Shown piece after piece: positions 36,520-45,085 of a stretch of 64,000 nucleotides of DNA. Source of the stretch: an uncultured Erythrobacter sp. GTDB taxonomy: Bacteria; Pseudomonadota; Alphaproteobacteria; Sphingomonadales; Sphingomonadaceae. Every line of letters begins with the position of its first letter. Position 1 is the first letter of the stretch. The position numbers were made by a program, and so were the translations under genes. The notes below the pieces were generated by a model, which was not told where the DNA came from, made no database searches, and saw only the letters and a list, made by a program, of their open reading frames with translations. The DNA is taken from contig CANNCZ010000002.1 in the NCBI GenBank assembly GCA_947503275.1, forward strand, positions 1,459,501 through 1,523,500, read 5' to 3'.

Positions 36520-37242
36520 TTAGCTCGCGACCCGGCGGCCAAAGCCACCTGCGGGACGCTGAACACCATTGGCCTGGGCCTGAGCGCCAGTGCCGGGAGC
36601 GGCGAACACGGTGCGGCGGAAATTCTTCTCCAACCGATCCGAAATGTATTTCCACAAAGCGGTCATCTCAGCAGCCGAGCGGCCATCGGGATCCACTTCC
36701 ATAACTGTGCGGCCATCGATCATCGATGCGGCAAAGTCTGTGCGGTGATGCAGAGTGATCGGAGCAACCGTGCCATGCTGCGATAGAGCAACGGCGGCTT
36801 CTGATGTGATCTTGGCCTTCGGCGTTGCCGCGTTGACAACGAACACCAATGGTTTGGCTGCACGCTCACAAAGGTCGACCGTGGCACCAACAGCGCGCAG
36901 ATCATGCGGGCTGGGGCGGGTTGGGACGACGATAAGCTCAGCCACACCAATCACAGACTGAATAGCCATGGTGATTGCAGGCGGCGTGTCGATGACAGCC
37001 AATTTGAAGCCCTGTTGACGCAGGACTGCCAAATCATTGGCAAGCCGCGACACGGTGGTTTGTGCAAAGGCGGGATATTCCGCCTCACGTTCATTCCACC
37101 AATCGGCTAACGAACCTTGCGGGTCGATATCGATCAGGACGACTGGCCCGGCGCCTGCGCGCTGAGCTTGAACGGCGAGATGGCCGGATAGGGTCGTTTT
37201 GCCCGATCCGCCTTTCTGCGATGCTAAAGCGAGTACACGCAA
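36520..37242 (-). CDS. ParA-family ATPase
   Basis: 240 residues beginning MRVLALASQKGGSGKTTL, a deviant Walker A motif (KGGxGKTT) at residues 10-17. Later motifs are VVLIDIDPQGS (Walker A' type, about 36) and LAVIDTPPAIT (Walker B, about 81). The C-terminal ~40 residues are Ala/Gly-rich. No ParB gene or parS site is recognisable here, and the gene pair downstream suggests a role in positioning envelope or other cargo (MipZ-, PpfA- or CpaE-like use of the fold). It is divergent from the Sel1-SPOR gene. Confidence 0.8.
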   Translation of the reverse strand: MRVLALASQKGGSGKTTLSGHLAVQAQRAGAGPVVLIDIDPQGSLADWWNEREAEYPAFAQTTVSRLANDLAVLRQQGFKLAVIDTPPAITMAIQSVIGVAELIVVPTRPSPHDLRAVGATVDLCERAAKPLVFVVNAATPKAKITSEAAVALSQHGTVAPITLHHRTDFAASMIDGRTVMEVDPDGRSAAEMTALWKYISDRLEKNFRRTVFAAPGTGAQAQANGVQRPAGGFGRRVAS

Positions 37243-37507
37243 CGCTAGGGTCCCCCTGGTATATAGACCTTGTGATGTCGCCGAAATGCGACTGGATGAA
37301 CCATGAGATCGCAGACTACCCCTAATTTTGGGTTAACGCGGATGCGATCTTTGGCTGACAGGTAAGGCCCTTACGCGCGCGACGAACAGGGATGCGTGAG
37401 GCAACGAAATGCTAACCATTCCTTCACTATGATTGTCCCGACATTTGAAAAAGCGCGCGCGAATGTGCGCTTTTGTGACGATACCTCGCGCAAGGGACAT
37501 CAATGAT

Positions 37508-38533
37508 ATGGCACACCGCACGAACACCGGTACGAACACCGCAGCGACCCTTTTCCGTCGCATTGCCCTGACCGCAGGCGCAGCGTCTTTGGCTATGATC
37601 GCTGCGCCTTTGGCCGCCGATGTGAAAGCGGGCGTTGATGCGTGGAGCGCAGGTGATTATTCCACCGCCGTATCTGAATGGCAGGGGCCGGCACGCAATG
37701 GCGATGCTGATGCGATCTTTAACCTCGCGCAGGCCTATCGTTTGGGCCGCGGGGTCGAAACCAATGTCAGCCGCGCGCGCGAACTGTATGCAGAAGCCGC
37801 CAATCTGGGCCATATCAAAGCCGCCGACAATTACGGCCTGCTGCTGTTCCAACAGGGTGAGCAGGCGACCGCAATGCCTTTGATCAGCGCGGCCGCTGAA
37901 CGCGGTGATCCGCGCGCCCAATACGTTTTGGGCCTTGCGCATTTCAACGCCGATTACGCCCAAAAGGATTGGGTGCGCGCTTACGCTTTGCTCACTTTGG
38001 CTAACGGTGCGGGCTTGCCACAAGCGGGCGCCGCTCTGTCACAAATGGACAATTACGTGCCGCTGACACAGCGTCAGCAGGCGCAATCTCTGGCGCGCCA
38101 ATTGGAAGCCGAGGCGGATCGTCGCCGTTCAGCAGAACTGGCCGCGATTGATCTTGGCACACAACAAGCACCGATTGCGCAACCCGCCGCTGCCGCTCCG
38201 GTTCGCACGGCTGCGATTGCGCAGCCTGCTCCGACTCGCGTCACACAGCCGCGCCGTCCGGTGCCGGTTCCTGCGGCTTCTGCTCCCGTGGCTCAGCAAC
38301 GTGGTGGCAATTGGGGTGTGCAGCTTGGTGCGTTTGGCGTGGTGAGTAATGCAGACCGCCTTTGGGGCCGTCTGCAATCGAACCCGGCTCTGTCTGGCAC
38401 TCGCAAAGCGTTGGTCCCAGCAGGCCGCGTTACCCGACTGCAAGCCATCGGTTTTGCCAATCGCGCCGAAGCACAACGCGCCTGCGATGCGCTTAAGCGT
38501 TCGGGTCAGGCCTGCATGGTGCAGCGCCCTTAA
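37508..38533 (+). CDS. Sel1-repeat and SPOR-domain envelope protein
   Basis: 341 residues from ATG 37508, preceded by AAGGGA at 10 bases. There is a signal-like hydrophobic segment (about 15-36), then three to four Sel1-type repeats (about 40-180) with the pattern ADAIFNLAQAYRLGRGVE and RAQYVLGLAHFN. An Ala/Pro/Gln-rich linker follows, and the SPOR domain (about 260-340) contains NWGVQLGAFGVVSNADRLW. It should bind septal peptidoglycan in the periplasm. It is divergent from the ParA gene across a 265-base gap, so both SPOR proteins of the window flank the ParA locus. Confidence 0.8.
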   Translation: MAHRTNTGTNTAATLFRRIALTAGAASLAMIAAPLAADVKAGVDAWSAGDYSTAVSEWQGPARNGDADAIFNLAQAYRLGRGVETNVSRARELYAEAANLGHIKAADNYGLLLFQQGEQATAMPLISAAAERGDPRAQYVLGLAHFNADYAQKDWVRAYALLTLANGAGLPQAGAALSQMDNYVPLTQRQQAQSLARQLEAEADRRRSAELAAIDLGTQQAPIAQPAAAAPVRTAAIAQPAPTRVTQPRRPVPVPAASAPVAQQRGGNWGVQLGAFGVVSNADRLWGRLQSNPALSGTRKALVPAGRVTRLQAIGFANRAEAQRACDALKRSGQACMVQRP

Positions 38534-38623
38534 TCCGCTTTCAAAGCGATCTATCGAATATTTCTTCCCCTGTTCCCTGCGCCTGCTACCAATACGGCGA
38601 TAGGGATCAGGGGATGAAACAGC

Positions 38624-39931
38624 ATGACCAGTGTAACGGGCGCCGCAGCCGAGGCTGAACAGGTATTCGGTGATAGCAGCGCTGAGGCTGCCGACATCGC
38701 GCCGGTTAAAACCGCAGACCGCATAGAAACGCTCGATTTCATTCGCGGCATCGCGGTGATGGGTATCCTGTTTGCGAACATCGTCGCCTTTGGTCAGCCC
38801 TTTAACGCCTACATTTTCCCAGAGGCATTTCTGGTCGACGCGGCTGATCCGGGCGGCTGGCAATGGATTGCGCAATTTGTGGTCATTGATGGCAAGATGC
38901 GCGGGCTGTTCACGCTCTTATTCGGGGCGGGCATGTATCTGTTTATGGAGCGGACATGGGCACGCGGCGGCACACGGTGGCTGCAAATGTGGCGTTTGTT
39001 CCTGCTGATGATCTTTGGCCTCATCCATTTCTTCTTCATCTGGATGGGCGACATTTTGGCGATGTATGGCCTGATTGGCTTTGCTGCGGTCGCCTGTATG
39101 CGCTGGACCGCAAAGGCGCAGATGACCGTCGGCCTGATCGGTTATGTCTTTGGCGCGCTGCTGTTCGCGGTCACAATGTCGTTTCCCTATTTGATCGCTG
39201 ACACGTCATTGGGCGATGCCGCTGAGATGTCAGAGGTGCGCGCAGAAATGATCGGGGGGATCGATGCGGCTTTGGCCGATGATGCGATCCGCACTGAGGC
39301 AAAGCAATCGGGCGATTACGCCGGTTTGGTCGCTTATCGTTTCCGTCAGGACGCGACGATGCCCTTTGTCAATTCACTGTTCTTTATGTTTGAGACGCTG
39401 CCGCTGATGCTGATCGGAATGGCGCTCTATCGCTTTGGCTTTTTTAGCGGATCGTTCAATCGGACAAAACTGGTCCGTTGGGGTTGGATCGGATTGATCG
39501 CAGGTGGGCTTTGCCATTTCGGCCTTGGCCTGATCGTAAAGGGAGCGGGATTCAGTTTCTACGCTGCCAATGCCGCGCTAATCGGTTGGAGCCCATTACC
39601 GCGCATTGCGATGGTGTTGGGGCTGGCTGCGTTGCTGGTCGCTTATTCGCCTGCATGGACCGGATGGCTCGCGGAACGCGTGCGCGCTGCCGGTCGAGCG
39701 GCTTTCACCAATTACCTTGGCACGTCGATCGTAATGCTGTTCGTGTTTCACGGCTGGGCGTTGGGATATTTCGGTGAGTTCAACCGGCCACAGCTTTATC
39801 TGGTCACTGCGCTGGCTTGCATCGGCATGCTCGCATGGTCAAAGCCATGGCTGGAACGCTATCGTTACGGTCCGCTGGAATGGCTGTGGCGATGCTTGAC
39901 CTATCGGCAGCTATTTCCGCTGAAGCGCTAA
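38624..39931 (+). CDS. DUF418 family membrane protein
   Basis: 435 residues with about eleven predicted membrane segments. It begins with an acidic/Ala-rich cytoplasmic stretch (1-32), then DRIETLDFIRGIAVMGILFANI (about 32-53), the signature of this family, and ends with RYRYGPLEWLWRCLTYRQL, the conserved DUF418 C-terminus. The family is related to acyltransferase-3-type membrane proteins, but its activity is unknown. It follows the Sel1-SPOR gene by 90 bases. Confidence 0.85.
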   Translation: MTSVTGAAAEAEQVFGDSSAEAADIAPVKTADRIETLDFIRGIAVMGILFANIVAFGQPFNAYIFPEAFLVDAADPGGWQWIAQFVVIDGKMRGLFTLLFGAGMYLFMERTWARGGTRWLQMWRLFLLMIFGLIHFFFIWMGDILAMYGLIGFAAVACMRWTAKAQMTVGLIGYVFGALLFAVTMSFPYLIADTSLGDAAEMSEVRAEMIGGIDAALADDAIRTEAKQSGDYAGLVAYRFRQDATMPFVNSLFFMFETLPLMLIGMALYRFGFFSGSFNRTKLVRWGWIGLIAGGLCHFGLGLIVKGAGFSFYAANAALIGWSPLPRIAMVLGLAALLVAYSPAWTGWLAERVRAAGRAAFTNYLGTSIVMLFVFHGWALGYFGEFNRPQLYLVTALACIGMLAWSKPWLERYRYGPLEWLWRCLTYRQLFPLKR

Positions 39932-39932
39932 A

Positions 39933-40670
39933 TCACTCAGGCGACAGCATATAGGCAGCGACGGTGGGCTCTACGTCGTCGGGCAAGTCGGTGATGCCCT
40001 GATAGAATGCGACGCCGATCTGGCATTGCTCCGGCGTCGGGAGGGCTTGCATATCGGGTAGGGAGCCGATCACCGCTTGCACTTGCGGGTCTATGCCGGT
40101 CGCAGCAATCGCTTCGCCCAGCTGATCCAGCTGTTCCTGGCTTGGCTCGCCATATTCTTGCGGGTCATCGCGTCCAGCAGCGGCTGAACGGACCATCGCG
40201 GTGTTGCGCCGCTGGATCGCGGCCTGAACCACAGCGTTGCCCTCTTCGACCATGACCCATCCGCCCATAGTCATGGTAGCGCATTCGCTTTGCGCGCCGC
40301 GTTGTAGTGTCTTATACAGCTCCGCCTCAGTCGCGCTCCACACCAGCAAGGCGTCTGCTGGAGCTTTGACCGCATCTGGGCCGATCCGGGTCATAAAATC
40401 TTGCAGCCACGCCGCGCCGATTTCCTTGCCGCGTGCCTCATTGCGATCGGCTGAGTCGACGTTTTGCAGTTGATCAAGCAGGACGCTGAGATCTTCGGGA
40501 TATTCCTCTTGGATAACGGCGAACAGTTCCGCTCCCTCACTTTCCTCAACCAGAGTGCGCTCAAGCTCGGCACGCTCTTGTTCTGGAGTTGCACCACATG
40601 CGGATAGAGCGAGCACCAGCGCAGTGAGCGCACTCGCTGTGCGAAGATTCGTGGTCCAAGTTGATCGCAT
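39933..40670 (-). CDS. Putative lipoprotein, helical
   Basis: 245 residues from ATG 40670. The lipobox LSAC gives Cys25 as the lipid anchor (residues 1-24 signal). The remainder is helical with acidic segments and two Cys residues that could form a disulfide, but no family is recognisable. Two adjacent ATGs (40673, 40670) follow GAGGG closely. The gene converges with the DUF418 gene (1 base apart) and is divergent from bfd, whose Fur-like boxes could also affect it. Confidence 0.5.
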   Translation of the reverse strand: MRSTWTTNLRTASALTALVLALSACGATPEQERAELERTLVEESEGAELFAVIQEEYPEDLSVLLDQLQNVDSADRNEARGKEIGAAWLQDFMTRIGPDAVKAPADALLVWSATEAELYKTLQRGAQSECATMTMGGWVMVEEGNAVVQAAIQRRNTAMVRSAAAGRDDPQEYGEPSQEQLDQLGEAIAATGIDPQVQAVIGSLPDMQALPTPEQCQIGVAFYQGITDLPDDVEPTVAAYMLSPE

Positions 40671-40789
40671 CATACCCTCGATATCCGTTTCAGCGGCGCA
40701 ATTTAGGGCACAGTGCGCGGCGGGCAATCGGTTTTTCTGGCGTTTTTGCCGGTTTTTGCGAGTTTTTGACCATCGAAAACACTTGCTAT

Positions 40790-40830
40790 TGCGATTAATT
40801 CGCATATCTAAGTGATGCAAACGATTCGCA
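40790..40830. promoter_or_regulatory. Two Fur-like boxes upstream of bfd
   Basis: Site 1 (40790-40804) reads TGCGATTAATTCGCA, with arms TGCGA and TCGCA separated by 5 bases. Site 2 (40816-40830) reads TGCAAACGATTCGCA with one arm mismatch. The arrangement fits the GCGAATNATTCGC-like Fur box seen in many proteobacteria. Site 2 ends on the first base of the bfd AGGAG ribosome-binding site, so binding would block expression. Confidence 0.6.
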
Positions 40831-40847
40831 GGAGTGATTTCAAGCCC

Positions 40848-41051
40848 ATGTATGTCTGCATCTGCAATGCAATTCGCGAAACGGACCTGCGCAAAGCTGC
40901 GCTGACGTCTGGCGGTGATGCAGAGGCGACCTATGCGACTTTGGGAAAACGCCCCAATTGCGGCCAATGCCTTGGTAAAGCGGGACAAATCATCGATGCC
41001 GAACGCGCGCAGGTCTCAGGCTTGTTCTCTTGCGAAAAAGTCGCATTATAA
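40848..41051 (+). CDS. bfd: Bacterioferritin-associated ferredoxin
   Basis: A 67-residue protein starting MYVCICNAIRETDLRKA. The [2Fe-2S] ligands are CIC (Cys4, Cys6) and CGQC (about residues 38-41), the C-x-C...C-x2-C spacing of Bfd. Bfd binds Bfr and delivers electrons to release stored iron. ATG 40848 is chosen over the in-frame ATGs at 40812 and 40815, since the operators and SD lie between. It precedes bfr, with a separate Fur-like box between them. Confidence 0.9.
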   Translation: MYVCICNAIRETDLRKAALTSGGDAEATYATLGKRPNCGQCLGKAGQIIDAERAQVSGLFSCEKVAL

Positions 41052-41067
41052 GTCCGCGCATCGCAAC

Positions 41068-41082
41068 TGCGAACGGATCGCA
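41068..41082. promoter_or_regulatory. Fur-like box upstream of bfr
   Basis: TGCGAACGGATCGCA carries the same perfect TGCGA-N5-TCGCA arms as site 1 upstream of bfd. It lies 16 bases after the bfd stop and about 140 bases before the bfr ATG. The shared element suggests joint iron control of both genes. Confidence 0.5.
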
Positions 41083-41223
41083 AATACCTGATTTTAAACG
41101 AAAAATATTTCCCGCCCTCTTGTAAAGTGGGGTGGTGAGGCGCTATTTAGGTTCCGACACGCGTCCGGTCATTGATCTGGCGCAAACTGCACTCACTGCT
41201 GAACATATAAGGGAACCGGACCC

Positions 41224-41703
41224 ATGAAGGGCGATCCAAAAACCATCGAATTCTTGAACAAGGCGCTCACCAATGAGCTGACTGCGATCAACCAATATTG
41301 GCTGCATTACCGTGTGCTCGACGATTGGGGCGTTACCAAGCTCGCCGAATATGAGCGCAAGGAATCCATTGAGGAAATGGAGCATGCCGATAAACTCGCG
41401 GCGCGTGTTCTGTTCCTAAACGGCCTCCCCAACTTCCAAGCGATCCACAATCTGCGCGTGGGCGAAACGGTCGAGGAAATCCTGAAGGCCGATATGGCGC
41501 TTGAAGAGGACGCGATTCCACTGCTGCGCGATGCGGTCGAACACTGTGAGAGCATCCGCGACTATGTCAGCCGCGATCTATTTGCGCATATCCTCGACAA
41601 TGAAGAAGAGCATGTCGACTTCCTCGAAACGCAATTCGACATGATCAAGAACATGGGCCTCAACAATTACGTCCAGCTGCAAAGCAAGGCTGCTGGCGAA
41701 TAA
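41224..41703 (+). CDS. bfr: Bacterioferritin
   Basis: 159 residues with the complete Bfr ligand set by E. coli numbering: Glu18, Glu51, His54, Glu94, Glu127 and His130 of the diiron ferroxidase centre, and Met52 as the axial heme ligand. It forms a 24-mer shell storing ferric iron in the cytoplasm. The preceding ~170 bases hold a Fur-like box. The gene ends before a strong intrinsic terminator at 41733. Confidence 0.97.
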   Translation: MKGDPKTIEFLNKALTNELTAINQYWLHYRVLDDWGVTKLAEYERKESIEEMEHADKLAARVLFLNGLPNFQAIHNLRVGETVEEILKADMALEEDAIPLLRDAVEHCESIRDYVSRDLFAHILDNEEEHVDFLETQFDMIKNMGLNNYVQLQSKAAGE

Positions 41704-41732
41704 TTGGGTAGGACCTACACAAGCAAAAGTGG

Positions 41733-41764
41733 AAAGGGCGGGGCAGCGATGTTCCGCCCTTTTT
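41733..41764 (+). terminator. Rho-independent terminator after bfr
   Basis: Arms AAAGGGCGG (41733-41741) and CCGCCCTTT (41754-41762) form a 9-bp stem with a 12-base loop and run directly into TTTTTG. The position 30 bases after the bfr stop and the T-run make this a good intrinsic terminator. Confidence 0.85.
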
Positions 41765-41783
41765 GTCGCGCCCTATGCCAGAC

Positions 41784-42257
41784 CTAAGGCTTCAATTTCC
41801 CCGAACCGTCCGCTGCTAGGAGAGTCTCGCGCAGGAAATAGATCAGCCCAGTGATAAGCAGCCCAATGGTCAACACCCATAACCCGGCGACCAACGTGCC
41901 AATCGGCGCGGTGATGTAGACCGACACAAAGAGCAGGGCGATCTCGAAACTGATGATTACCGCTGCGCCAGTTGAGAACTTGATCGCAATCCGCGCAAAT
42001 TGACGACGGCGGCGTAGCCATAGCAATTCTTGCGCATGGGACACTTCGCACGCGCCGTTCGCTGGGTCCGCCAAACGCTCAATCCGGCCAGCCAACCAGA
42101 TCAACCGCGTCATCATCACATTCATAATCCCGCCAATACCGACCAGCAGGAACACCGGCGCAAGGCTCAATTCCACCGCTTGTTGAACGCGCGGGGTTGA
42201 AGCGGTCCGCTCCAATAAATCGCCAGCTATCATCGCATTGAGCAGGTCGAACATCAT
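41784..42257 (-). CDS. DUF2721 membrane protein
   Basis: 157 residues with three membrane segments (about 30-52, 93-113 and 120-141). The VQQAVELSLAPVFLLVGIGG stretch followed by a basic RLIWLAGRIERL loop is the DUF2721 signature. Function is unknown. The ATG overlaps the der stop by 4 bases, so it is translationally coupled to Der. Confidence 0.75.
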   Translation of the reverse strand: MMFDLLNAMIAGDLLERTASTPRVQQAVELSLAPVFLLVGIGGIMNVMMTRLIWLAGRIERLADPANGACEVSHAQELLWLRRRRQFARIAIKFSTGAAVIISFEIALLFVSVYITAPIGTLVAGLWVLTIGLLITGLIYFLRETLLAADGSGKLKP

Positions 42258-43726
42258 GTCTTGTTCGATCCGCCGGAGTAGTTGCCTCCGCCGCCCTTAT
42301 TGGCGTTGTAAGGGTTCTTAGGCGATTTCAGCGTCACCCGCACAGGCACCGCGTCAAAGCCAAGTTTCGCCCGGATACCGTTCACCAGATAGCGCTCATA
42401 GCTCTTAGGCAGATCATCCAACCGCGTCCCAAACACAACAAAGCGCGGCGGGCGGGTGCCGACTTGGGTGATATAGCGCAGCTTAATCCGGCGGCCGCCG
42501 GGTGCAGGCGGCGGATTGGCATCGAGCGCATCGTCAAACCAGCGGTTCAATGCCGCGGTGGGCACTCGCTTCGACCAATTGGCGCGCAATTCAAACGCGG
42601 CGCCCAACATGGTGTCGAGCCCCTTGCCGGTCTTCGCTGATACAGCAAACAATGGCACGCCGCGCACCTGCGCGAGACCATCATGCAATGCGCCTTTGAT
42701 GCCGTTGAACAATCCGCTGGGCGTTTCGTTGCCGCCTTGCCCGGCAATGTCCCATTTGTTGATGGCAATCATCAATGCGCGCCCTTCTTCGAGCGCGAGA
42801 GCGGCGATTTTCAGATCTTGATGCTCCAGTCCCTGTGTCGCATCAAGCAACAGGACCACGACCTCAGCAAAGTCGACCGCTCGGCGCGCGTCGGCGACGG
42901 AGAGCTTTTCGAGCTTTTCGACCACATTGCGTTTCTTGCGCATACCGGCCGTGTCGATCAGGCGAATTTTGCGCGCGCTGTCTTCGTCTGGGCCTGCTTT
43001 TGGATCGTGCCAGATCCAATCAATCGCAATCGAATCTCGGGTGATCCCGGCCTCTGGTCCGGTCAGCAGGCGATCCTCGCCCAAGAGCCGATTGATGAGC
43101 GTTGACTTGCCTGCATTCGGGCGGCCCACAATGGCGAGTTTGAGCGGGCCCATCGGGGCATCCTCTTCCTCTTCGCCTTCTGCCAGTGGTTCAGGAGGCC
43201 GGTTCGCAGCTTCGGTTGCCGCATCGGCCTGTTCGCCGATAATTGGCCACAACCCGCCAAACAGGTCGGCAATCCCTTCGCCATGTTCGGCGGAAACCGC
43301 GACCGGTTCGCCAAAGCCCAGCGAGTATGCCTCCAAAACGCCGCTTTCGCCCGCTGCTCCTTCTGCTTTGTTGGCGACGAGGACGATCGGCACATTGTAT
43401 TCGCGCAAATAGCGCGCGATTTCGTTATCGAGCGGAGTCAGCCCAGCGCGCGCATCGACGACAAACATCGCGGCATCTGCGCCCTCAAGGCTGGCCTCTG
43501 TCTGTTTGCGCATCCGACCGGGTAAGGTGAGGTCATCTTCATCTTCCCACCCGGCGGTGTCGACGACAGTGAATTGCAGTCCCGCAATCTCCGCATCGCC
43601 CAAACGGCGGTCACGCGTAACGCCCGGCTGATCATCGACCAGCGCGAGTTTCTTGCCAACCAAACGGTTGAACAGAGTGGATTTGCCCACATTGGGGCGA
43701 CCGATGATGATGACCTGAGGTTTCAT
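42254..43726 (-). CDS. der: Ribosome-assembly GTPase Der (EngA)
   Basis: Two tandem GTPase domains: the first P-loop GRPNVGKST near residue 9 with G4 NKAE, the second GRPNAGKSTL near residue 190 with NKWD, followed by a KH-like domain (about 370-450) and a Gly/Asn/Lys-rich tail (GGGGNYSGGSNKT). Der binds 50S particles and is essential in most bacteria. ATG 43726 (MKPQVIIIG) is preferred; an upstream ATG at 43732 adds two residues. The DUF2721 gene is coupled downstream. Confidence 0.95.
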   Translation of the reverse strand: MKPQVIIIGRPNVGKSTLFNRLVGKKLALVDDQPGVTRDRRLGDAEIAGLQFTVVDTAGWEDEDDLTLPGRMRKQTEASLEGADAAMFVVDARAGLTPLDNEIARYLREYNVPIVLVANKAEGAAGESGVLEAYSLGFGEPVAVSAEHGEGIADLFGGLWPIIGEQADAATEAANRPPEPLAEGEEEEDAPMGPLKLAIVGRPNAGKSTLINRLLGEDRLLTGPEAGITRDSIAIDWIWHDPKAGPDEDSARKIRLIDTAGMRKKRNVVEKLEKLSVADARRAVDFAEVVVLLLDATQGLEHQDLKIAALALEEGRALMIAINKWDIAGQGGNETPSGLFNGIKGALHDGLAQVRGVPLFAVSAKTGKGLDTMLGAAFELRANWSKRVPTAALNRWFDDALDANPPPAPGGRRIKLRYITQVGTRPPRFVVFGTRLDDLPKSYERYLVNGIRAKLGFDAVPVRVTLKSPKNPYNANKGGGGNYSGGSNKT

Positions 43727-43910
43727 TTTCATGCGCCAAGTGGCGGTTGCGAGCGCGGATAGCAAGCCCAGCCAGCCACCGGCTTGCGCCCAGCATGCCC
43801 CAAGGCGCGCACGTATTGCCTCAAAGTGAGCCTCAAAGGGGTAGCGTGGAACGAACTATTAACCCTAATCAAAAGGCTCAATTCAACCTTACCAGATCAT
43901 TAGTCATGTT

Positions 43911-44471
43911 ATGAGCATTTCACGCATTCTGATCGCCGCTGCCGCATTGGCTTGCGCAATATCGCCCGCGGCGACCGCTCCTGTCGCCGCGCAATCGTCG
44001 AGCTATCTGCAGTGCGTCCCCTATGCGCGGCAATTGTCTGGCATTCAGATTTTTGGAAATGCGCGCACGTGGTGGGATCAATCGGATGGTCGCTATGCTC
44101 GCGGATCGACCCCGCGTCAGGGCGCCGTAATGGTGTTTAAGCCGCATCGCTCCATGCGGATGGGTCACGTTGCCTATGTCAGCGAAGTGATCGATTCGCG
44201 TACAGTGCGCCTGACTCACGCCAATTGGTCACGCATCAATGGCAGGCGCGGCCAGATAGAGCGCAATGTGCCCGCGATTGACGTGTCGCCCAATAATGAT
44301 TGGAGCGAAGTGCGCGTCTGGTATCACTCAATCCAAGCACCGGGCGGCACGCATTGGCCGCTACACGGCTTTATATATGGGGCAGGTGATACGGGGGCAC
44401 CATCGGCGACAGAACCTGCACGGTCAAAGCCATCGCCAGAATTCCTCGCTGCGTTTGGAGCAGGGTTCTAA
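43911..44471 (+). CDS. Secreted CHAP-domain amidase
   Basis: 186 residues with a signal peptide (1-28, likely after VAAQ) and a CHAP domain with catalytic Cys35 (QCVPYAR) and His86 (MGHVAYV). CHAP enzymes are cysteine amidases or endopeptidases of peptidoglycan. The C-terminal ~30 residues are Ser/Pro/Ala-rich. The gene is divergent from der and converges with the DUF3297 gene (16 bases). Confidence 0.8.
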   Translation: MSISRILIAAAALACAISPAATAPVAAQSSSYLQCVPYARQLSGIQIFGNARTWWDQSDGRYARGSTPRQGAVMVFKPHRSMRMGHVAYVSEVIDSRTVRLTHANWSRINGRRGQIERNVPAIDVSPNNDWSEVRVWYHSIQAPGGTHWPLHGFIYGAGDTGAPSATEPARSKPSPEFLAAFGAGF

Positions 44472-44487
44472 AACCGCAGGAGAGCGC

Positions 44488-44808
44488 TTAGCCCTTTTTC
44501 GCGACCGGCGGATTGTCGCCGAGGTCTTCGTACCAAGCTTCAACCGGGCCGGTCAGTTTGATAGTCAGCGGTTGGCCTTTGCGGTTCACCGTTTTGCCAG
44601 CCTGAACGCGGACCCAACCTTCGGATATTGAATATTCTTCAATATCGGTGCGCACGCGATCTTTAAACCGGATGCCGATGCCGCGCTGGAGCACTTCGGC
44701 GTCAAAGGCTGCATTGCGTGGATTGACGGAAAGGTGATCGGGCGGAGTGTCGCTCGCGTTGGAAGTCGGCGCTTGGCCGGTTTCTTCTGAAGTGTTGTTT
44801 TCGCTCAT
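44488..44808 (-). CDS. DUF3297 family protein
   Basis: 106 residues, acidic N-terminus (SENNTSEETG) and a conserved C-terminal core with PPDHLSVNPRNAAFD and RGIGIRFKDRVRTDIEEY. This small family is common in proteobacteria and lacks known function. ATG 44808 follows AAGGGCG at a good distance; the longer frame to 44871 has no conserved sequence. It is convergent with the CHAP gene and divergent from tRNA-Leu. Confidence 0.75.
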   Translation of the reverse strand: MSENNTSEETGQAPTSNASDTPPDHLSVNPRNAAFDAEVLQRGIGIRFKDRVRTDIEEYSISEGWVRVQAGKTVNRKGQPLTIKLTGPVEAWYEDLGDNPPVAKKG

Positions 44809-44941
44809 AACTCGCCCTTTAGTCGGGGAGATCGACCTAAACAAGCGCGTTCCGCTTGCCCTTTGCGACAAGCAGCTATAAGGGCGCTCAGCAACGCGCG
44901 CGGGGCCATTGCGGTTTCCCGCGCGGCTTCGTTCGGGCTAT

Positions 44942-45026
44942 GCGGGCGTGGCGGAATTGGTAGACGCGCTGGTTTTAGGTACCAGTATCGTAAGATGTGG
45001 GGGTTCGAGTCCCTTCGCCCGCACCA
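44942..45026 (+). tRNA. tRNA-Leu (TAG)
   Basis: Acceptor arm GCGGGCG pairs with CGCCCGC, and the gene ends in encoded ACCA. Anticodon loop TTTAGGT in a CTGGT/ACCAG stem gives anticodon TAG, reading CUA. The long variable arm (about 45-60) is typical of a class II tRNA. Length is 85 nt with CCA. It lies 59 bases before tig on the same strand. Confidence 0.94.
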
Positions 45027-45085
45027 ATCCCGCCCGGCGGCGATGGCCCATCGATCTCATGTAAGAAGGCTTTAGTTACATCCCC

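Noticed and set aside
37243-37507. parS site near parA
   Set aside because: No inverted repeat resembling TGTTTCACGTGAAACA is visible in the divergent gap.
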